The notes: generated by a model from the letters alone, not told the origin. DNA of 64,000 nt from Mycolicibacter kumamotonensis (GCF_002086285.1 NZ_MVHU01000020.1:1-64000), one strand, 5' to 3'. Counted from the first letter of the stretch, positions 18,517 through 26,590 are shown. Numbers and translations: made by a program.

Positions 18517-18879
18517 ATGAACACTGCACTGTGGGCCGCCCAACTGACCTTGGCCGCGGTATTCGCCGCGTCGGGGGCCGCCAAACTGACCATGGCGCGC
18601 GATCGCTTGATCGCCACCGGCCAGACCGGGGTGGCGATGTTTCCGATGCCGGTGGTGCGCTTCACCGCGGCGATGGAGCTGCTGGCGGCGGTCGGACTCG
18701 TGGCGCCGGGGCTGACCGGGATCGGGACGGTGTTGACGCCGCTGGCCGCGCTGGGGTTGTGCGTGGTGATGATCGGCGCCGCCTGGGCACATTCGCGGCT
18801 GCATGAGCCGTGGAGCGTTCTGGTCAACGCGACGATGTTCGGGTTGGCGGCCTTCGTCATCGTCGGCCACCTGCTCTGA
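18517..18879 (+). CDS. DoxX-like small membrane protein
   Basis: This encodes 120 residues from an ATG with GGGAAGGACC upstream. Four hydrophobic helices span nearly the whole protein. The first ends in the family pattern FAASGAAKL, and a middle segment reads MELLAAVGLVAPGL, both typical of DoxX/DoxX-like proteins. These four-helix proteins sit in the cytoplasmic membrane and are linked to redox and thiol stress in some mycobacteria; the biochemical role of this subfamily is not known. It converges on the thioesterase gene with 15 bp between stops. Confidence 0.85.
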   Translation: MNTALWAAQLTLAAVFAASGAAKLTMARDRLIATGQTGVAMFPMPVVRFTAAMELLAAVGLVAPGLTGIGTVLTPLAALGLCVVMIGAAWAHSRLHEPWSVLVNATMFGLAAFVIVGHLL

Positions 18880-18894
18880 TCAGTGCCGGAAAGC

Positions 18895-19671
18895 TCAGAC
18901 CACCAGCGTCTGCGTCGCCAGGCCCGCCGGCCCGGCGGGATCGAAGACCGTCGTCTGGGTGAACGCCCCCTGCCCGGGCGTGACCAGGGTGCGCGAGTCC
19001 ATTCCGACCCAGTGCCCCACCGGATCTCGGTGCAACACCACGGTGAAGTCGCAGTTGATCGCCGGGTGCTCGGCCGGCGGGGCGCAGGCGCTGATCCCGC
19101 TGCCGGAATCCCCCACTGTCAGCACCCGCTGCCAAGGCGTCATCGCCTCGCCGTCGACCAGCGCCACGCGGGGGCGCGCCCAGGCCCGCGCCGGGCCGTC
19201 CTGGGCGAAGCCGCCGTCGGCGAAGCACCAGTCGATCGCCGACAGGTACCCGCCGGCATGCCAACCCTCGGGAAACGTGAACGCTTGGGCGGTGGGCTCG
19301 CCCGCCGCCGGCGCGGGCTCGGCGGCGCCGGCCGGAAAGTCCGCCGAGGCCGCGGCGATCCGCCAGGCCCGCCCGATCAGCACCGTGCGCCCGCCGGCCT
19401 GCGCGGTCGCCTGCAGCAGCTGCACCCGCTTGCCGGTGCGGATCTCCTCCACCGTGACCGTCAGCGGCGCCACCGGCACCGGGGTCAGGATGTCGATGCT
19501 CACCCGCGCCAACCGATGCCCCTCGCGCGGCTGGTAACGCTCCATCTCGCGGGCCAGCAGCGCCGACGGCGGCCCGCCGTGCTGGCTCGACACGCTCCAC
19601 GGCCCGCTGGTCAGCGGCGAGCTGTCGAACTGTCCGGGACCGGTCTGGGTGTAGAACGCCTGGCCATCCAC
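18895..19671 (-). CDS. thioesterase family protein (double hot-dog fold)
   Basis: This encodes 258 residues from a GTG. The N-terminal half carries the 4HBT_3-type pattern GPWSVSSQHGGPPSALLAREMER and RLARVSIDILTPVPVAPL, the C-terminal half LVTVGDSGSG.. and INCDFTVVLHRDPVGHWVGMDS. Two hot-dog folds in one chain are usual for this TesB-like acyl-CoA thioesterase family. It would hydrolyse an acyl-CoA in the cytoplasm; the chain preference cannot be told. A related protein is encoded at 21,546. It is divergent from the methyltransferase gene that starts 42 bp away. Confidence 0.85.
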   Translation of the reverse strand: MDGQAFYTQTGPGQFDSSPLTSGPWSVSSQHGGPPSALLAREMERYQPREGHRLARVSIDILTPVPVAPLTVTVEEIRTGKRVQLLQATAQAGGRTVLIGRAWRIAAASADFPAGAAEPAPAAGEPTAQAFTFPEGWHAGGYLSAIDWCFADGGFAQDGPARAWARPRVALVDGEAMTPWQRVLTVGDSGSGISACAPPAEHPAINCDFTVVLHRDPVGHWVGMDSRTLVTPGQGAFTQTTVFDPAGPAGLATQTLVV

Positions 19672-19712
19672 GGCTATCAGGCTAGCGGCCGCCGCCCCCT
19701 ACGCTGAGGGCC

Positions 19713-20552
19713 ATGGCGAACGAGGAACAGCAGCAGTCCTGGGCGACCCAGGGTGTGGACTGGGTAGACAACGCGGCGATCTTCGAAGCGGTGCTGGCGC
19801 CGTTCGCCGAGCCGGTGATACAGGCCGCCGACATCCGACCCGGGGTGCGGGTGCTCGACATCGGGTGCGGCTCAGGAACTCTGCTGGAGCGGTCGGCGGC
19901 ACTCGGGGCAACACCGGTCGGCGTCGACATCTCGCAGCCGATGGTGGATGCTGCCCGCCGGCGGGTGCCGGAGGCCACCGTGGTGCTCGGGGACGCCCAG
20001 ATCATGGATCTGGGCGGGCCGGTCTTCGACCGGGTCATCTCGCGGTTCGGGGTGATGTTCTTCGACGACCCGGTGGCGGCGTTCATCAATATCCGCCGCG
20101 CGGCCGCTCCGGGCGCCCGGCTGGCGTTCGTGTGCTGGCGTGAAGGCGACAATCCGATGTTCTCCGTCGGCGTCGACATGCTGGCTGCGCAGCTCGAATC
20201 ACCGCCCGCCGCGGCCGATCCCACCGAGCCGGGCCCGCTGGCCTTCGGCAACGCCGAGCGGGTGCGGACCATCCTGGCCGACGCCGGCTGGGCTGACGTC
20301 GAGCTGGCGGCGTTCGACGGGGTCTGCAACTTCAGCATCGACGGCAGCGACGGCGTCGAGGAACGCCTGACGATGATCCTGTCCAACCGCACCGGGCAGC
20401 AGGCCCGCACCGAACTGCCCGTCCGGCTCGGCGAGGACGGCTGGGCCGCCGTCGTCGACAAGCTGCGCGACGAGCTGCGCCGGCACCGCGTCGACGGGGT
20501 TCTGAAGTTCCCCGGGCACACCTGGGTGGTGACCGCGACCAATCCGGGCTGA
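19713..20552 (+). CDS. class I SAM-dependent methyltransferase
   Basis: This encodes 279 residues from an ATG. The SAM-binding motif I is VLDIGCGSGTLLE (about residues 48-60), followed by GVDISQPMVDAARRR (motif II) and a motif III-like GARLAFVCWR. The fold and length match the UbiE/Methyltransf_11 type. The aromatic-rich N-terminus (QQSWATQGVDWVDNAAIF) is common in actinobacterial members of this group. The substrate is unknown and the neighbours give no help. Confidence 0.9.
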   Translation: MANEEQQQSWATQGVDWVDNAAIFEAVLAPFAEPVIQAADIRPGVRVLDIGCGSGTLLERSAALGATPVGVDISQPMVDAARRRVPEATVVLGDAQIMDLGGPVFDRVISRFGVMFFDDPVAAFINIRRAAAPGARLAFVCWREGDNPMFSVGVDMLAAQLESPPAAADPTEPGPLAFGNAERVRTILADAGWADVELAAFDGVCNFSIDGSDGVEERLTMILSNRTGQQARTELPVRLGEDGWAAVVDKLRDELRRHRVDGVLKFPGHTWVVTATNPG

Positions 20553-20587
20553 GCAGCTCGACCTCAGCGTGAACCGCGCGTCAGGTC

Positions 20588-20685
20588 CCCGCAGAACGTC
20601 CGGTAGTCGCCGAATTCCGGCGGCGCCGAAGTGGCGTAGTCGGCCAGGCCGTCGCGTTCCCGATACGGCTCGGCGAGCACCTCCA
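20588..20685 (-). pseudogene. duplicated fragment of the selO 3' end
   Basis: These bases match 15,433-15,532 (the selO 3' end) nearly base for base, including the codons for YRTFCG. Differences cluster near GCTGGGGCGG/GCCGAAGTGG and CTCGTCGTA/TTCCCGATA. The fragment lacks a start and its stop codon is lost, so it is not functional. It lies between the methyltransferase gene and vapC. It marks a past duplication or recombination event at this locus. Confidence 0.8.
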
Positions 20686-20753
20686 CGGCAAGAGCCGTGC
20701 TACACCCGGGGACGAGTCACTCCATCGATCAAAATCGGAGAAACCCGGCGAGA

Positions 20754-21185
20754 TCAATTGTCGCCGAGCAGGCTGGCGACGCCCGCGGTGTCGGGCACTA
20801 CATGGGTGATGTCGGGGAGGTCTCTGAACGCACCGTCCGCCGAGACCAGTACCGCCCCGGCAGATTTGGCGACCGCAGCCAGCACGGAATCAAAGGCACC
20901 AACACTCGGGGTCGTCTCGAACATCGTCAATCCTCGCTCGAGGTGGTCGCCAGCGACAGTCAGCAGGGGCGCGAGCAGCTCGGCGTAGCTGCGCCCCAGC
21001 GTTGCGGCATCGTTGCGGCCACGTCGGCGGGCACGAATATGGACGAACTCCTGGATCACTTCGGGGGTAGTGGTCGCTTCAATGCGGTCGGCGGCAACCG
21101 CCGCGATCAAGTCACGGCACGGCTCCCTGAACCGGTGGTCGGCGCCCTTGGCATAGACGAGCACCGTGGTGTCCAGCACGATCAT
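20754..21185 (-). CDS. vapC: VapC-type PIN-domain toxin
   Basis: This encodes 143 residues. PIN ribonuclease marks are the first acidic residue in [14 protein letters not shown], a middle acidic residue in [12 protein letters not shown], and the late pair in [24 protein letters not shown]. VapC toxins cut tRNA or rRNA when freed from their antitoxin. The start overlaps the vapB stop by 4 bp, the usual translational coupling. Four acidic residues appear intact, so the toxin should be active. A selO fragment lies just downstream. Confidence 0.9.
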   Translation of the reverse strand: MIVLDTTVLVYAKGADHRFREPCRDLIAAVAADRIEATTTPEVIQEFVHIRARRRGRNDAATLGRSYAELLAPLLTVAGDHLERGLTMFETTPSVGAFDSVLAAVAKSAGAVLVSADGAFRDLPDITHVVPDTAGVASLLGDN

Positions 21186-21439
21186 CCGCGGCGTCCGCGC
21201 AGTTCGTCCAATTCCTGCTTGAGTTCGGCGGGGTCGGGAACCGGCATGTCAGGAGCGTCGAGAAGGCGCTGACCGGCGGATTTGCGGCGGTCGACGGGGC
21301 CCGCGAGGCCGCGATCGATGGCTTCGCGCACCACGCTGGCCACCGAGACGCCACGCTCCCGCGCCGCCGCGGTCAGTCGGCGATGGCGTTCATCGTCGAG
21401 CAGGATCTGCAGTCGATGCTCCAAAGGAGACATGCACAT
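21182..21439 (-). CDS. vapB: VapB-type antitoxin (ribbon-helix-helix)
   Basis: This encodes 85 residues; an ATG at 21433 (MSPLEHR) is an alternative start two codons in. The N-terminal part reads [38 protein letters not shown], the strand-helix-helix pattern of RHH/CopG-like antitoxins that bind DNA. The C-terminal tail ([17 protein letters not shown]) would wrap the toxin. It is the first gene of the vapBC operon. Direct repeats over its start are the likely operator. Confidence 0.9.
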   Translation of the reverse strand: MCMSPLEHRLQILLDDERHRRLTAAARERGVSVASVVREAIDRGLAGPVDRRKSAGQRLLDAPDMPVPDPAELKQELDELRGRRG

Positions 21440-21457
21440 ACATTAGCATGCACATAC
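21431..21457. promoter_or_regulatory. two direct repeats over the vapB start, probable operator
   Basis: CATGCACATAC occurs at 21431-21441 and again at 21447-21457, a 16-bp period. The first copy covers the vapB start codons. RHH antitoxins usually bind tandem or inverted short sites in their own promoter, so autoregulation is the likely role. Binding itself is inferred. Confidence 0.55.
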
Positions 21458-21545
21458 TAACCGTTCCTGGCGGTAGACGACGGGCGGTGCCCGCAGGCTC
21501 GCGATAGCGTGACCGATATCGTTCCGTCCCATCGGAAGGACCGCC

Positions 21546-22349
21546 GTGACCCCGCACCCCTTCGACCGCGCCATGCGCCTGGACCACGTCGACACCGGCG
21601 TCGTGCGCGGTGCCACCGAACCGGCGTGGGCCAACATGGTCGGCCCGTTCGGCGGGATCACCGCGGCGGTGTTGCTGCGCGCCGTCGAATCCCACCCCGA
21701 CCGCATCGGTGACCCGCTGGCGTTGACGCTCAACTACGCCGCGCCGATTGCCGACGGCGAGTTCGACATCGCGCTACGCGCTGCGCGCACCAACCGCAGC
21801 AACCAGCACTGGGTCATGGAGCTACGCCAGGGCGATGAGGTCAAGACCACCGCCACCGCGGTGTTCGGCCGGCACCGCGACACCTGGGCCGACATCGAAG
21901 CCCGTCCACCGAAAACCGCTGCGCCCGAGGATCTCCCGCGCGGTGACTTCATCGAGGCGATCGTGTGGGCCAAGCGCTACGACATGCGCTTCACCGAAGG
22001 GCCGATTCCCGACGAAGGTGTGCCCAGCGGATCGTCGACCACCACGTTGTGGGCGCGCGACGTTGATCAACGCCCGCTGGACTTCGCCGCGCTGGCCGCA
22101 GTCTCCGACATCTTCTACCCGCGGGTGTTCCTGCGCCGCGGCGGCTTCATCCCGGCCGGCACCATCTCGCTGACCACCTATTTCCACGCCGACGCCGCGC
22201 AGCTCGAGGCCGTGGGCGGCGATTTCGTGCTGGGCAGCGCCCGCGCCAACGGCTTCTCCCGCGGCTACTTCGACCAGAGCGCGCACCTGTGGTCCCGCGA
22301 CGGTGTGCTGCTGACCAGCAGCCATCAGCTGGTGTATTTCAAGGACTGA
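21546..22349 (+). CDS. acyl-CoA thioesterase-like protein (double hot-dog)
   Basis: This encodes 267 residues from a GTG with GGAAGGACC upstream. The N-terminal block GATEPAWANMVGPFGGITAAVLLRAVE and LTLNYAAPIADGEFDI, and the C-terminal block GGFIPAGTISLTTYFHAD and SARANGFSRGYFDQSAHLWSRDG, are typical of mycobacterial TesB-like thioesterases with two hot-dog folds. It likely hydrolyses acyl-CoA in the cytoplasm. It is related to the thioesterase at 18,895. It lies between vapBC and the DUF4226 cassette, probably as a host gene. Confidence 0.9.
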   Translation: MTPHPFDRAMRLDHVDTGVVRGATEPAWANMVGPFGGITAAVLLRAVESHPDRIGDPLALTLNYAAPIADGEFDIALRAARTNRSNQHWVMELRQGDEVKTTATAVFGRHRDTWADIEARPPKTAAPEDLPRGDFIEAIVWAKRYDMRFTEGPIPDEGVPSGSSTTTLWARDVDQRPLDFAALAAVSDIFYPRVFLRRGGFIPAGTISLTTYFHADAAQLEAVGGDFVLGSARANGFSRGYFDQSAHLWSRDGVLLTSSHQLVYFKD

Positions 22350-22401
22350 GCGTCGCCGGGTGAATACCGCGATCGGCACGGTTGAACTAGCGTCCCCGGG
22401 T

Positions 22402-23682
22402 ATGCCCGAGGAACTCGGTGCCCACGCCGATGCCGCGCGAGATCGCGAGGCCGCGCTGGCCACCCGGCTGCACACCACGACACAACTGGACCGGGCGTTC
22501 GTCGCGACGCTGCGCGGTGCGGCGCAGGTGGCGCTGCGCGGGCGCCGACGACTCGACGGCATCGAGGCCGAGATCCGCGAGGCACTGGCCAATCAGCAAG
22601 CCCTGGCGCTGGATACCCCCGCCGGCGCCCGCCAGTTTCAACAGTTCCTGACCGTCAAAACCCGTGACATCCACCGGGTGATCGCCGACACCGTGGCCGA
22701 CAGCCACGCCCGTGCGGCGGCGGCGCGGTCCCTGGGTGCCGGCTACACCGTCAAGGGGCCGCGCGCGCCAGGCGTCCAGGCCGTCGACCACAGCTTCAAG
22801 CGGTCGCCCGCCTCAGCCGACGAACGTCGTCTCAATCAGATCGACGCCTTCAAGCAGGTCTTCGGCCGCGACCCGGTCTCGGCCTCCGATTGGACGACTG
22901 CGGCCGCCTTGGATGCACACACCTACGACCCGAAGTTCCAGGGCGTGGACTCCGAGATCCGCGTCGCCAGGATCGATCCGGTGCCGGGACAGGGGGTGGT
23001 GCGTGCGTCGCAGTGGATTGAGCAGCCGTGGGTCAACCGCTTGGGCTCACATGACGCCGGCAACGACCGGGGCCCCAACCCGCGGTTCGACCCCGAAGAC
23101 ACCAAGGTCACCACCTACATCGACTACGACAACGGGATCGTGGTGATGCGGCAGAACCCCTCCGCCGAACTCAACATCGACGGCGCTCCGGTACGCGTGG
23201 AAGTCGGTGTCCCCCGAGGCAGCGTCACGCAAACCCCGGATGGATCGGTGCGGATCAAGTACGACGCCGCGAACCCACTCGCACCGGGCGTCTCCGCCGA
23301 TCCGCGCGGCCCGCTAGGCAGCCACCGATTGAGCGTGAACGGCGACCTGGTTTTCACCCCCGGTCCAGATGGCGTGCATGTCGACGGCACCCGAACGGAT
23401 TACCCGTCTTTGGAGGTCTACCAAGACCTACCCGGCGGCAGCACCCGCACCGTTCTGATCGACCCGGCTCAATCCGGAAGCACCAACGGACCCCTGTTCA
23501 ACCTTCCGTTCCACCACGAGGTCGGCATCGGAGGCAAGGCGTTCGCGCCCTTCGACCACGGCGGGAACTGGAATCCACGATTCGACGTCCGATCTCCCCT
23601 GCCTGCCACGGATTTCGGACCCACCGTGGCACCACCAGCAGTACCTTCACCGTCGGGCAGACCCGGCGGTGTCCCCGCCTGA
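22402..23682 (+). CDS. DUF4226-type protein with beta-rich C-terminus, full-length copy
   Basis: This encodes 426 residues from the ATG at 22402; a GTG at 22360 is in frame. The N-terminal 110 residues are helical (AARDREAALATRLHTTTQLDRAFVATL..GRRRLDGIEAEI), matching the DUF4226 family known mainly from mycobacteria. The C-terminal half is glycine- and aspartate-rich with many predicted strands (TTYIDYDNGIVVMRQNP, DGSVRIKYDAANP) and ends with a proline-rich tail. This two-part layout, with two small membrane proteins next, resembles a secreted effector with partners; that is inference. A shortened copy lies at 24,485. No signal peptide or known catalytic motif was seen. Confidence 0.8.
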   Translation: MPEELGAHADAARDREAALATRLHTTTQLDRAFVATLRGAAQVALRGRRRLDGIEAEIREALANQQALALDTPAGARQFQQFLTVKTRDIHRVIADTVADSHARAAAARSLGAGYTVKGPRAPGVQAVDHSFKRSPASADERRLNQIDAFKQVFGRDPVSASDWTTAAALDAHTYDPKFQGVDSEIRVARIDPVPGQGVVRASQWIEQPWVNRLGSHDAGNDRGPNPRFDPEDTKVTTYIDYDNGIVVMRQNPSAELNIDGAPVRVEVGVPRGSVTQTPDGSVRIKYDAANPLAPGVSADPRGPLGSHRLSVNGDLVFTPGPDGVHVDGTRTDYPSLEVYQDLPGGSTRTVLIDPAQSGSTNGPLFNLPFHHEVGIGGKAFAPFDHGGNWNPRFDVRSPLPATDFGPTVAPPAVPSPSGRPGGVPA

Positions 23683-23701
23683 TCATCAAAAGGAGCCATG
23701 C

Positions 23702-24055
23702 ATGCCCAGTGCAATTCTGGCCCGTGTCCGCGATGGCGGCCCCGCCTTCTGGCGCACCGCCACCCGGTCAGCACCGCTGGTCGTCCAAGCCGTCCTCGCG
23801 GCGCTAATCGGCATCGGCTGGCTGGGGCTGAGTGGCAGCCCACTCTCCTATGGCACACCGTTTCGCTGGCTGGCCACGGCAGCTTTCATCGTGCCGACCG
23901 TCGCAGCTCTGGTGATCGGCGCGGTGTTGTTGCGCGCGGAGTCACCGTATCGACGCGGTGTCGGTCTGGCTGTCTGCGGATCTGCCGTAGTGACCTTCAT
24001 CAGCGGATTGTTCTACGTGCTGATTTTCCTGCCGTGGTTCGAGGGCGGCGCATGA
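23702..24055 (+). CDS. small membrane protein A, copy 1
   Basis: This encodes 117 residues from the ATG at 23702, after AAAGGAGCC. Three hydrophobic helices are visible (about residues 20-40, 55-75, 85-110), with a short basic loop (RAESPYRRG) between the second and third. It overlaps the next gene by ATGA. A related protein is at 25,463, with shared patterns such as VVQ.VLA and ESP.RRG.GLA. It may be an immunity or anchoring partner of the DUF4226 protein; only the conserved linkage supports this. Confidence 0.75.
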   Translation: MPSAILARVRDGGPAFWRTATRSAPLVVQAVLAALIGIGWLGLSGSPLSYGTPFRWLATAAFIVPTVAALVIGAVLLRAESPYRRGVGLAVCGSAVVTFISGLFYVLIFLPWFEGGA

Positions 24056-24354
24056 CCAGCCCGGACACCGAAGTCCGCTACGGCCCGCACAGTTTCATCG
24101 CCGCGTTGGCGACCATTGCGATCGTCGAGACCGCGACCTGGATGTGGTTTCCGTACTGGATCGCGGACTTGTACGTTTTCGGCCTCGCTACCGCCATTGT
24201 GGTGCCGACCGGCTTCTTCATGTCCCAGAGCGGTGGCATCAAGACTGCACAGGTCGGCCGCGGCATGCTGATCGGCTATCTCGCCACCCCGCTGACCATC
24301 GCACTGGCCGTCATCCCGCCGGTGGTGATCATTCAGCTACTGCGTCTGGTCTGA
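24052..24354 (+). CDS. small membrane protein B, copy 1
   Basis: This encodes 100 residues; its ATG overlaps the stop of the previous gene as ATGA. Three hydrophobic helices follow a short N-terminal tail that holds RYGPHSFIAALATI. The pattern IVETATW.W.P.WIA and GYLATPLTIA is repeated nearly unchanged in the copy at 25,156. Residues (GYLATPLTIAL) near the third helix are the best conserved part. Its function is unknown. Confidence 0.75.
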   Translation: MTSPDTEVRYGPHSFIAALATIAIVETATWMWFPYWIADLYVFGLATAIVVPTGFFMSQSGGIKTAQVGRGMLIGYLATPLTIALAVIPPVVIIQLLRLV

Positions 24355-24428
24355 AGTCCCCGGCCCGCCGCGGATCGTCGCACTTGCCGGTGAGCAGCTT
24401 CGACACCGTGCCGGGATTCCATGGCCGG
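24346..24428 (-). pseudogene. 3' fragment of a recombinase-tail-like gene
   Basis: This stretch matches the 3' end of the gene at 25,811-26,590 (bases about 25,826-25,910), including the run CTTGCCGG..AGCAGCTTCGACACCGT. It includes only the last 20 or so codons and several mismatches. It lies exactly between the two DUF4226 cassettes, so it marks the junction of the duplication. It is not a working gene. Confidence 0.65.
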
Positions 24429-24484
24429 CGGCTGTCAGCCGGGTGAATACCGCGATCGGCACGGTTGAACTAGCGTCGGAAAAC

Positions 24485-25120
24485 ATGCCCGAGGAACTCG
24501 GTGCCCACGCCAATGCCGCGCGAGAGCGCGAGGCCGCCCTGGCCACCCGGCTGCACACCACGACGCAACTGGACCGGGCGTTCGTCGCGACGCTGCGCGG
24601 TGCGGCCAGGTGGCGCTGCGCGGGCGCCGACGACTCGACGGCATCGAGGCCGAGATCCGCCGAGGCACTGGCCAATCAGCAAGCCCTGGCGTTGGACACC
24701 CCCGCCGGGCAGGGGGTGGTGCGTGCGTCGCAATGGATTGAGCAGCCGTGGGTCAACCGCTTGGGCTCACATGACGCCGGCAACGACCGGGGCCCCAACC
24801 CGAACTTCGATCCCGAGGACACCAAGGTCACCACCTACATCGACTATGACAACGGGATCGTGGTGATGCGCCAGAATCCGTCCGTCGAGCTCAACGACAG
24901 CGGTGGCCCCGGGAGGGTGAAAGTCGGTGTCCCGCAGGGCAGTATTGCGCAGACGCCGGACGGCTCGGTACGCATCAAGTACGACGCCGGCAACCTGCCG
25001 GGCCATCACGAGGTCGGTGTCGGCAGCTCCGCGTTCGCCCCGTTCGGCGACGCCGCCACCGATTTCGGACCGGTGTACGCGCCGCCGTCGGTCTCCTCGA
25101 CATCCGGACAACTCGGCTGA
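24485..25120 (+). CDS. DUF4226-type protein, shortened copy with compensated frameshifts
   Basis: This encodes 211 residues from the ATG at 24485. It is a copy of the gene at 22,402. The N-terminal helix region matches up to GAAQVAL, where one base is lost (GCGGCGCAGG to GCGGCCAGG). A base gained about 50 bp later (CCGCGAGG to CCGCCGAGG) restores the frame, so about 18 residues are recoded. Two in-frame deletions then remove about 120 residues before VVRASQWIEQPW and most of the second half of the beta-rich region. The frame remains open to the end, which argues for selection or recent decay. Whether the product is active is unknown. Confidence 0.7.
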   Translation: MPEELGAHANAAREREAALATRLHTTTQLDRAFVATLRGAARWRCAGADDSTASRPRSAEALANQQALALDTPAGQGVVRASQWIEQPWVNRLGSHDAGNDRGPNPNFDPEDTKVTTYIDYDNGIVVMRQNPSVELNDSGGPGRVKVGVPQGSIAQTPDGSVRIKYDAGNLPGHHEVGVGSSAFAPFGDAATDFGPVYAPPSVSSTSGQLG

Positions 25121-25155
25121 GCCTCGAGCCGCTCCCGAAGGGATAACTTCTACCC

Positions 25156-25449
25156 ATGACCGCCCCGACCCCGACAGACCGCTACGGCCCGCGGAGCTTG
25201 GTCGCCGCGCTGGCGACCATCGTGATCGTCGAGACCGCCACCTGGGTGTGGCTGCCGTTGTGGATCGCCAACCTGTTCTTCTTCGCAATCGCCACGGCCG
25301 TTGTGGTGCCGATAGGGCTGTTCATGAGCCAGCTGCCCGATGAGATCGGGCAGGCCGGCCGGGGGATCCTTGCGGGCTACCTCGCGACACCGTTGACGAT
25401 CGCGATCACGCTCATCCCGGCCGGCTTGATCTACTTGCTACTGCACTGA
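25156..25449 (+). CDS. small membrane protein B, copy 2
   Basis: This encodes 97 residues. It is the paralogue of the protein at 24,052; RYGP.S..AALATI.IVETATW.W and GYLATPLTIA are shared. Three membrane helices are predicted. Here gene B comes before gene A, the reverse of copy 1. It starts 35 bp after the shortened DUF4226 gene and is likely cotranscribed with it. Function unknown. Confidence 0.75.
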   Translation: MTAPTPTDRYGPRSLVAALATIVIVETATWVWLPLWIANLFFFAIATAVVVPIGLFMSQLPDEIGQAGRGILAGYLATPLTIAITLIPAGLIYLLLH

Positions 25450-25462
25450 AAGGCACTCAGGC

Positions 25463-25810
25463 ATGCCCAACACGGTGCTCAGTCGAATCCGGGTGCAGGA
25501 CAGCGATGTTTGGCGGATCGCCACCCGATCATCACCGGTCGTCGTGCAGCCGGTCCTGGCGGTCTGGTTCGGTATCGGCTGGCTGCTGGGACAAACTCCG
25601 GTCGTCGACCACATCGGGGTTCCCATCCTGATAGCGGTCGCCGCCCTACTGACGACCGTGGCCTCGTTGCTGATCGGCGCGACATTGCTGGGCACCGACT
25701 CGCCTCGTCGTCGCGGTATGGGCTTGGCGATCGGCGGGTGCGGCCTGGCCGTCTTGATCAGTGGATTGGTCTACGCCCTGATCTTCGTGCCGATCGTGTA
25801 TCCCGGATGA
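25463..25810 (+). CDS. small membrane protein A, copy 2
   Basis: This encodes 115 residues, with three hydrophobic helices and the shared loop DSPRRRGMGLA. It is the paralogue of the protein at 23,702. It follows gene B by 13 bp. Its stop lies directly next to the stop of the convergent recombinase-tail-like gene. Function unknown. Confidence 0.75.
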   Translation: MPNTVLSRIRVQDSDVWRIATRSSPVVVQPVLAVWFGIGWLLGQTPVVDHIGVPILIAVAALLTTVASLLIGATLLGTDSPRRRGMGLAIGGCGLAVLISGLVYALIFVPIVYPG

Positions 25811-26590
25811 TCACCCGGCTACGGCATCTGGCCTGAAGTCACCGGGCCGCCTCGGGTCGTCGTACTTGCCGGCCAGCAGCTTCGACACCGTACCGGGCTT
25901 CCACTCCCGGCCGGTCGGGGTACGCTGCCCCGCGGAGTTGAGCACCCGCGCGGTGGCCGCCTGGGTAACACCGCAGCCGTGCACCAACCAGCCCGCATAC
26001 CGCTTGACCTGACGCTTGCGCTCCGGCCACGGCACCGCCGGCGACGGCAGCATCGGCGGCACCGGGTGCACGTTCGCCCGGCCCCCGTCGGTTGTGCGCC
26101 GCACCGACTGTCGGCCGTCGGCCTTGACCAGCGCCATCTCGATCTCCCGGCCGAGGCTCTTGGCGCCCTCGGCGGCCAGCGCCGCCTGATCCAGGCTGTC
26201 GACGGCTTGAACCTCGCGCCGCAGCGCGAAGTCAATCTCGTTCATGCCGCCGTCGGTCGGCGCCGGGTACAGCCCCCGGGTCAACCGCACGTTCAGGCCG
26301 TGACGCTGCAACACCAGGCTCAGCCGCCGCAGGTGCTGTTCCCGAATGAAGTCCGGACCCGGGAACGGCACCCAGACGTCCATCCGCCCGGCGATCGCGC
26401 GGCCCAGCGCGGCGACCACGGCGTCGATTTCGGTCAGGTCATCGGTGCCGCCGGCCTCGCCCTCCTCGAAACCGAACGCCTCGACGATGATGCAGTGCTG
26501 TTTGGCGGCGTCCCTGGCCAGCTCGGCGCGGTGGGCCGTGGTGTCGTTGTCCCCGAGCAGGACAACGCGGTCGACTGCCGACTGCGACAT
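25811..26590 (-). CDS. protein with a serine-recombinase-like C-terminal helix-turn-helix
   Basis: This encodes 259 residues from an ATG after GGGAGGTCAGCA. The C-terminal 60 residues (GVTQAATARVLNSAGQRTPTGREWKPGTVSKLLAGKYD) resemble the DNA-binding tail of large serine recombinases, with the familiar 'RTPTG..W..GTVS.LL' pattern. The N-terminal 130 residues form an alpha/beta domain that starts VVLLGDNDTTAHRA. It lacks the catalytic serine motif of resolvases. I infer a DNA-binding protein that may have lost or never had recombinase activity. A fragment of its 3' end at 24,346 links it to the cassette duplication. Confidence 0.65.
   Translation of the reverse strand: MSQSAVDRVVLLGDNDTTAHRAELARDAAKQHCIIVEAFGFEEGEAGGTDDLTEIDAVVAALGRAIAGRMDVWVPFPGPDFIREQHLRRLSLVLQRHGLNVRLTRGLYPAPTDGGMNEIDFALRREVQAVDSLDQAALAAEGAKSLGREIEMALVKADGRQSVRRTTDGGRANVHPVPPMLPSPAVPWPERKRQVKRYAGWLVHGCGVTQAATARVLNSAGQRTPTGREWKPGTVSKLLAGKYDDPRRPGDFRPDAVAG

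Noticed and set aside
25811..26590. Active serine recombinase
   Set aside because: Only the C-terminal helix-turn-helix-like tail resembles the family; the catalytic serine domain is not seen.
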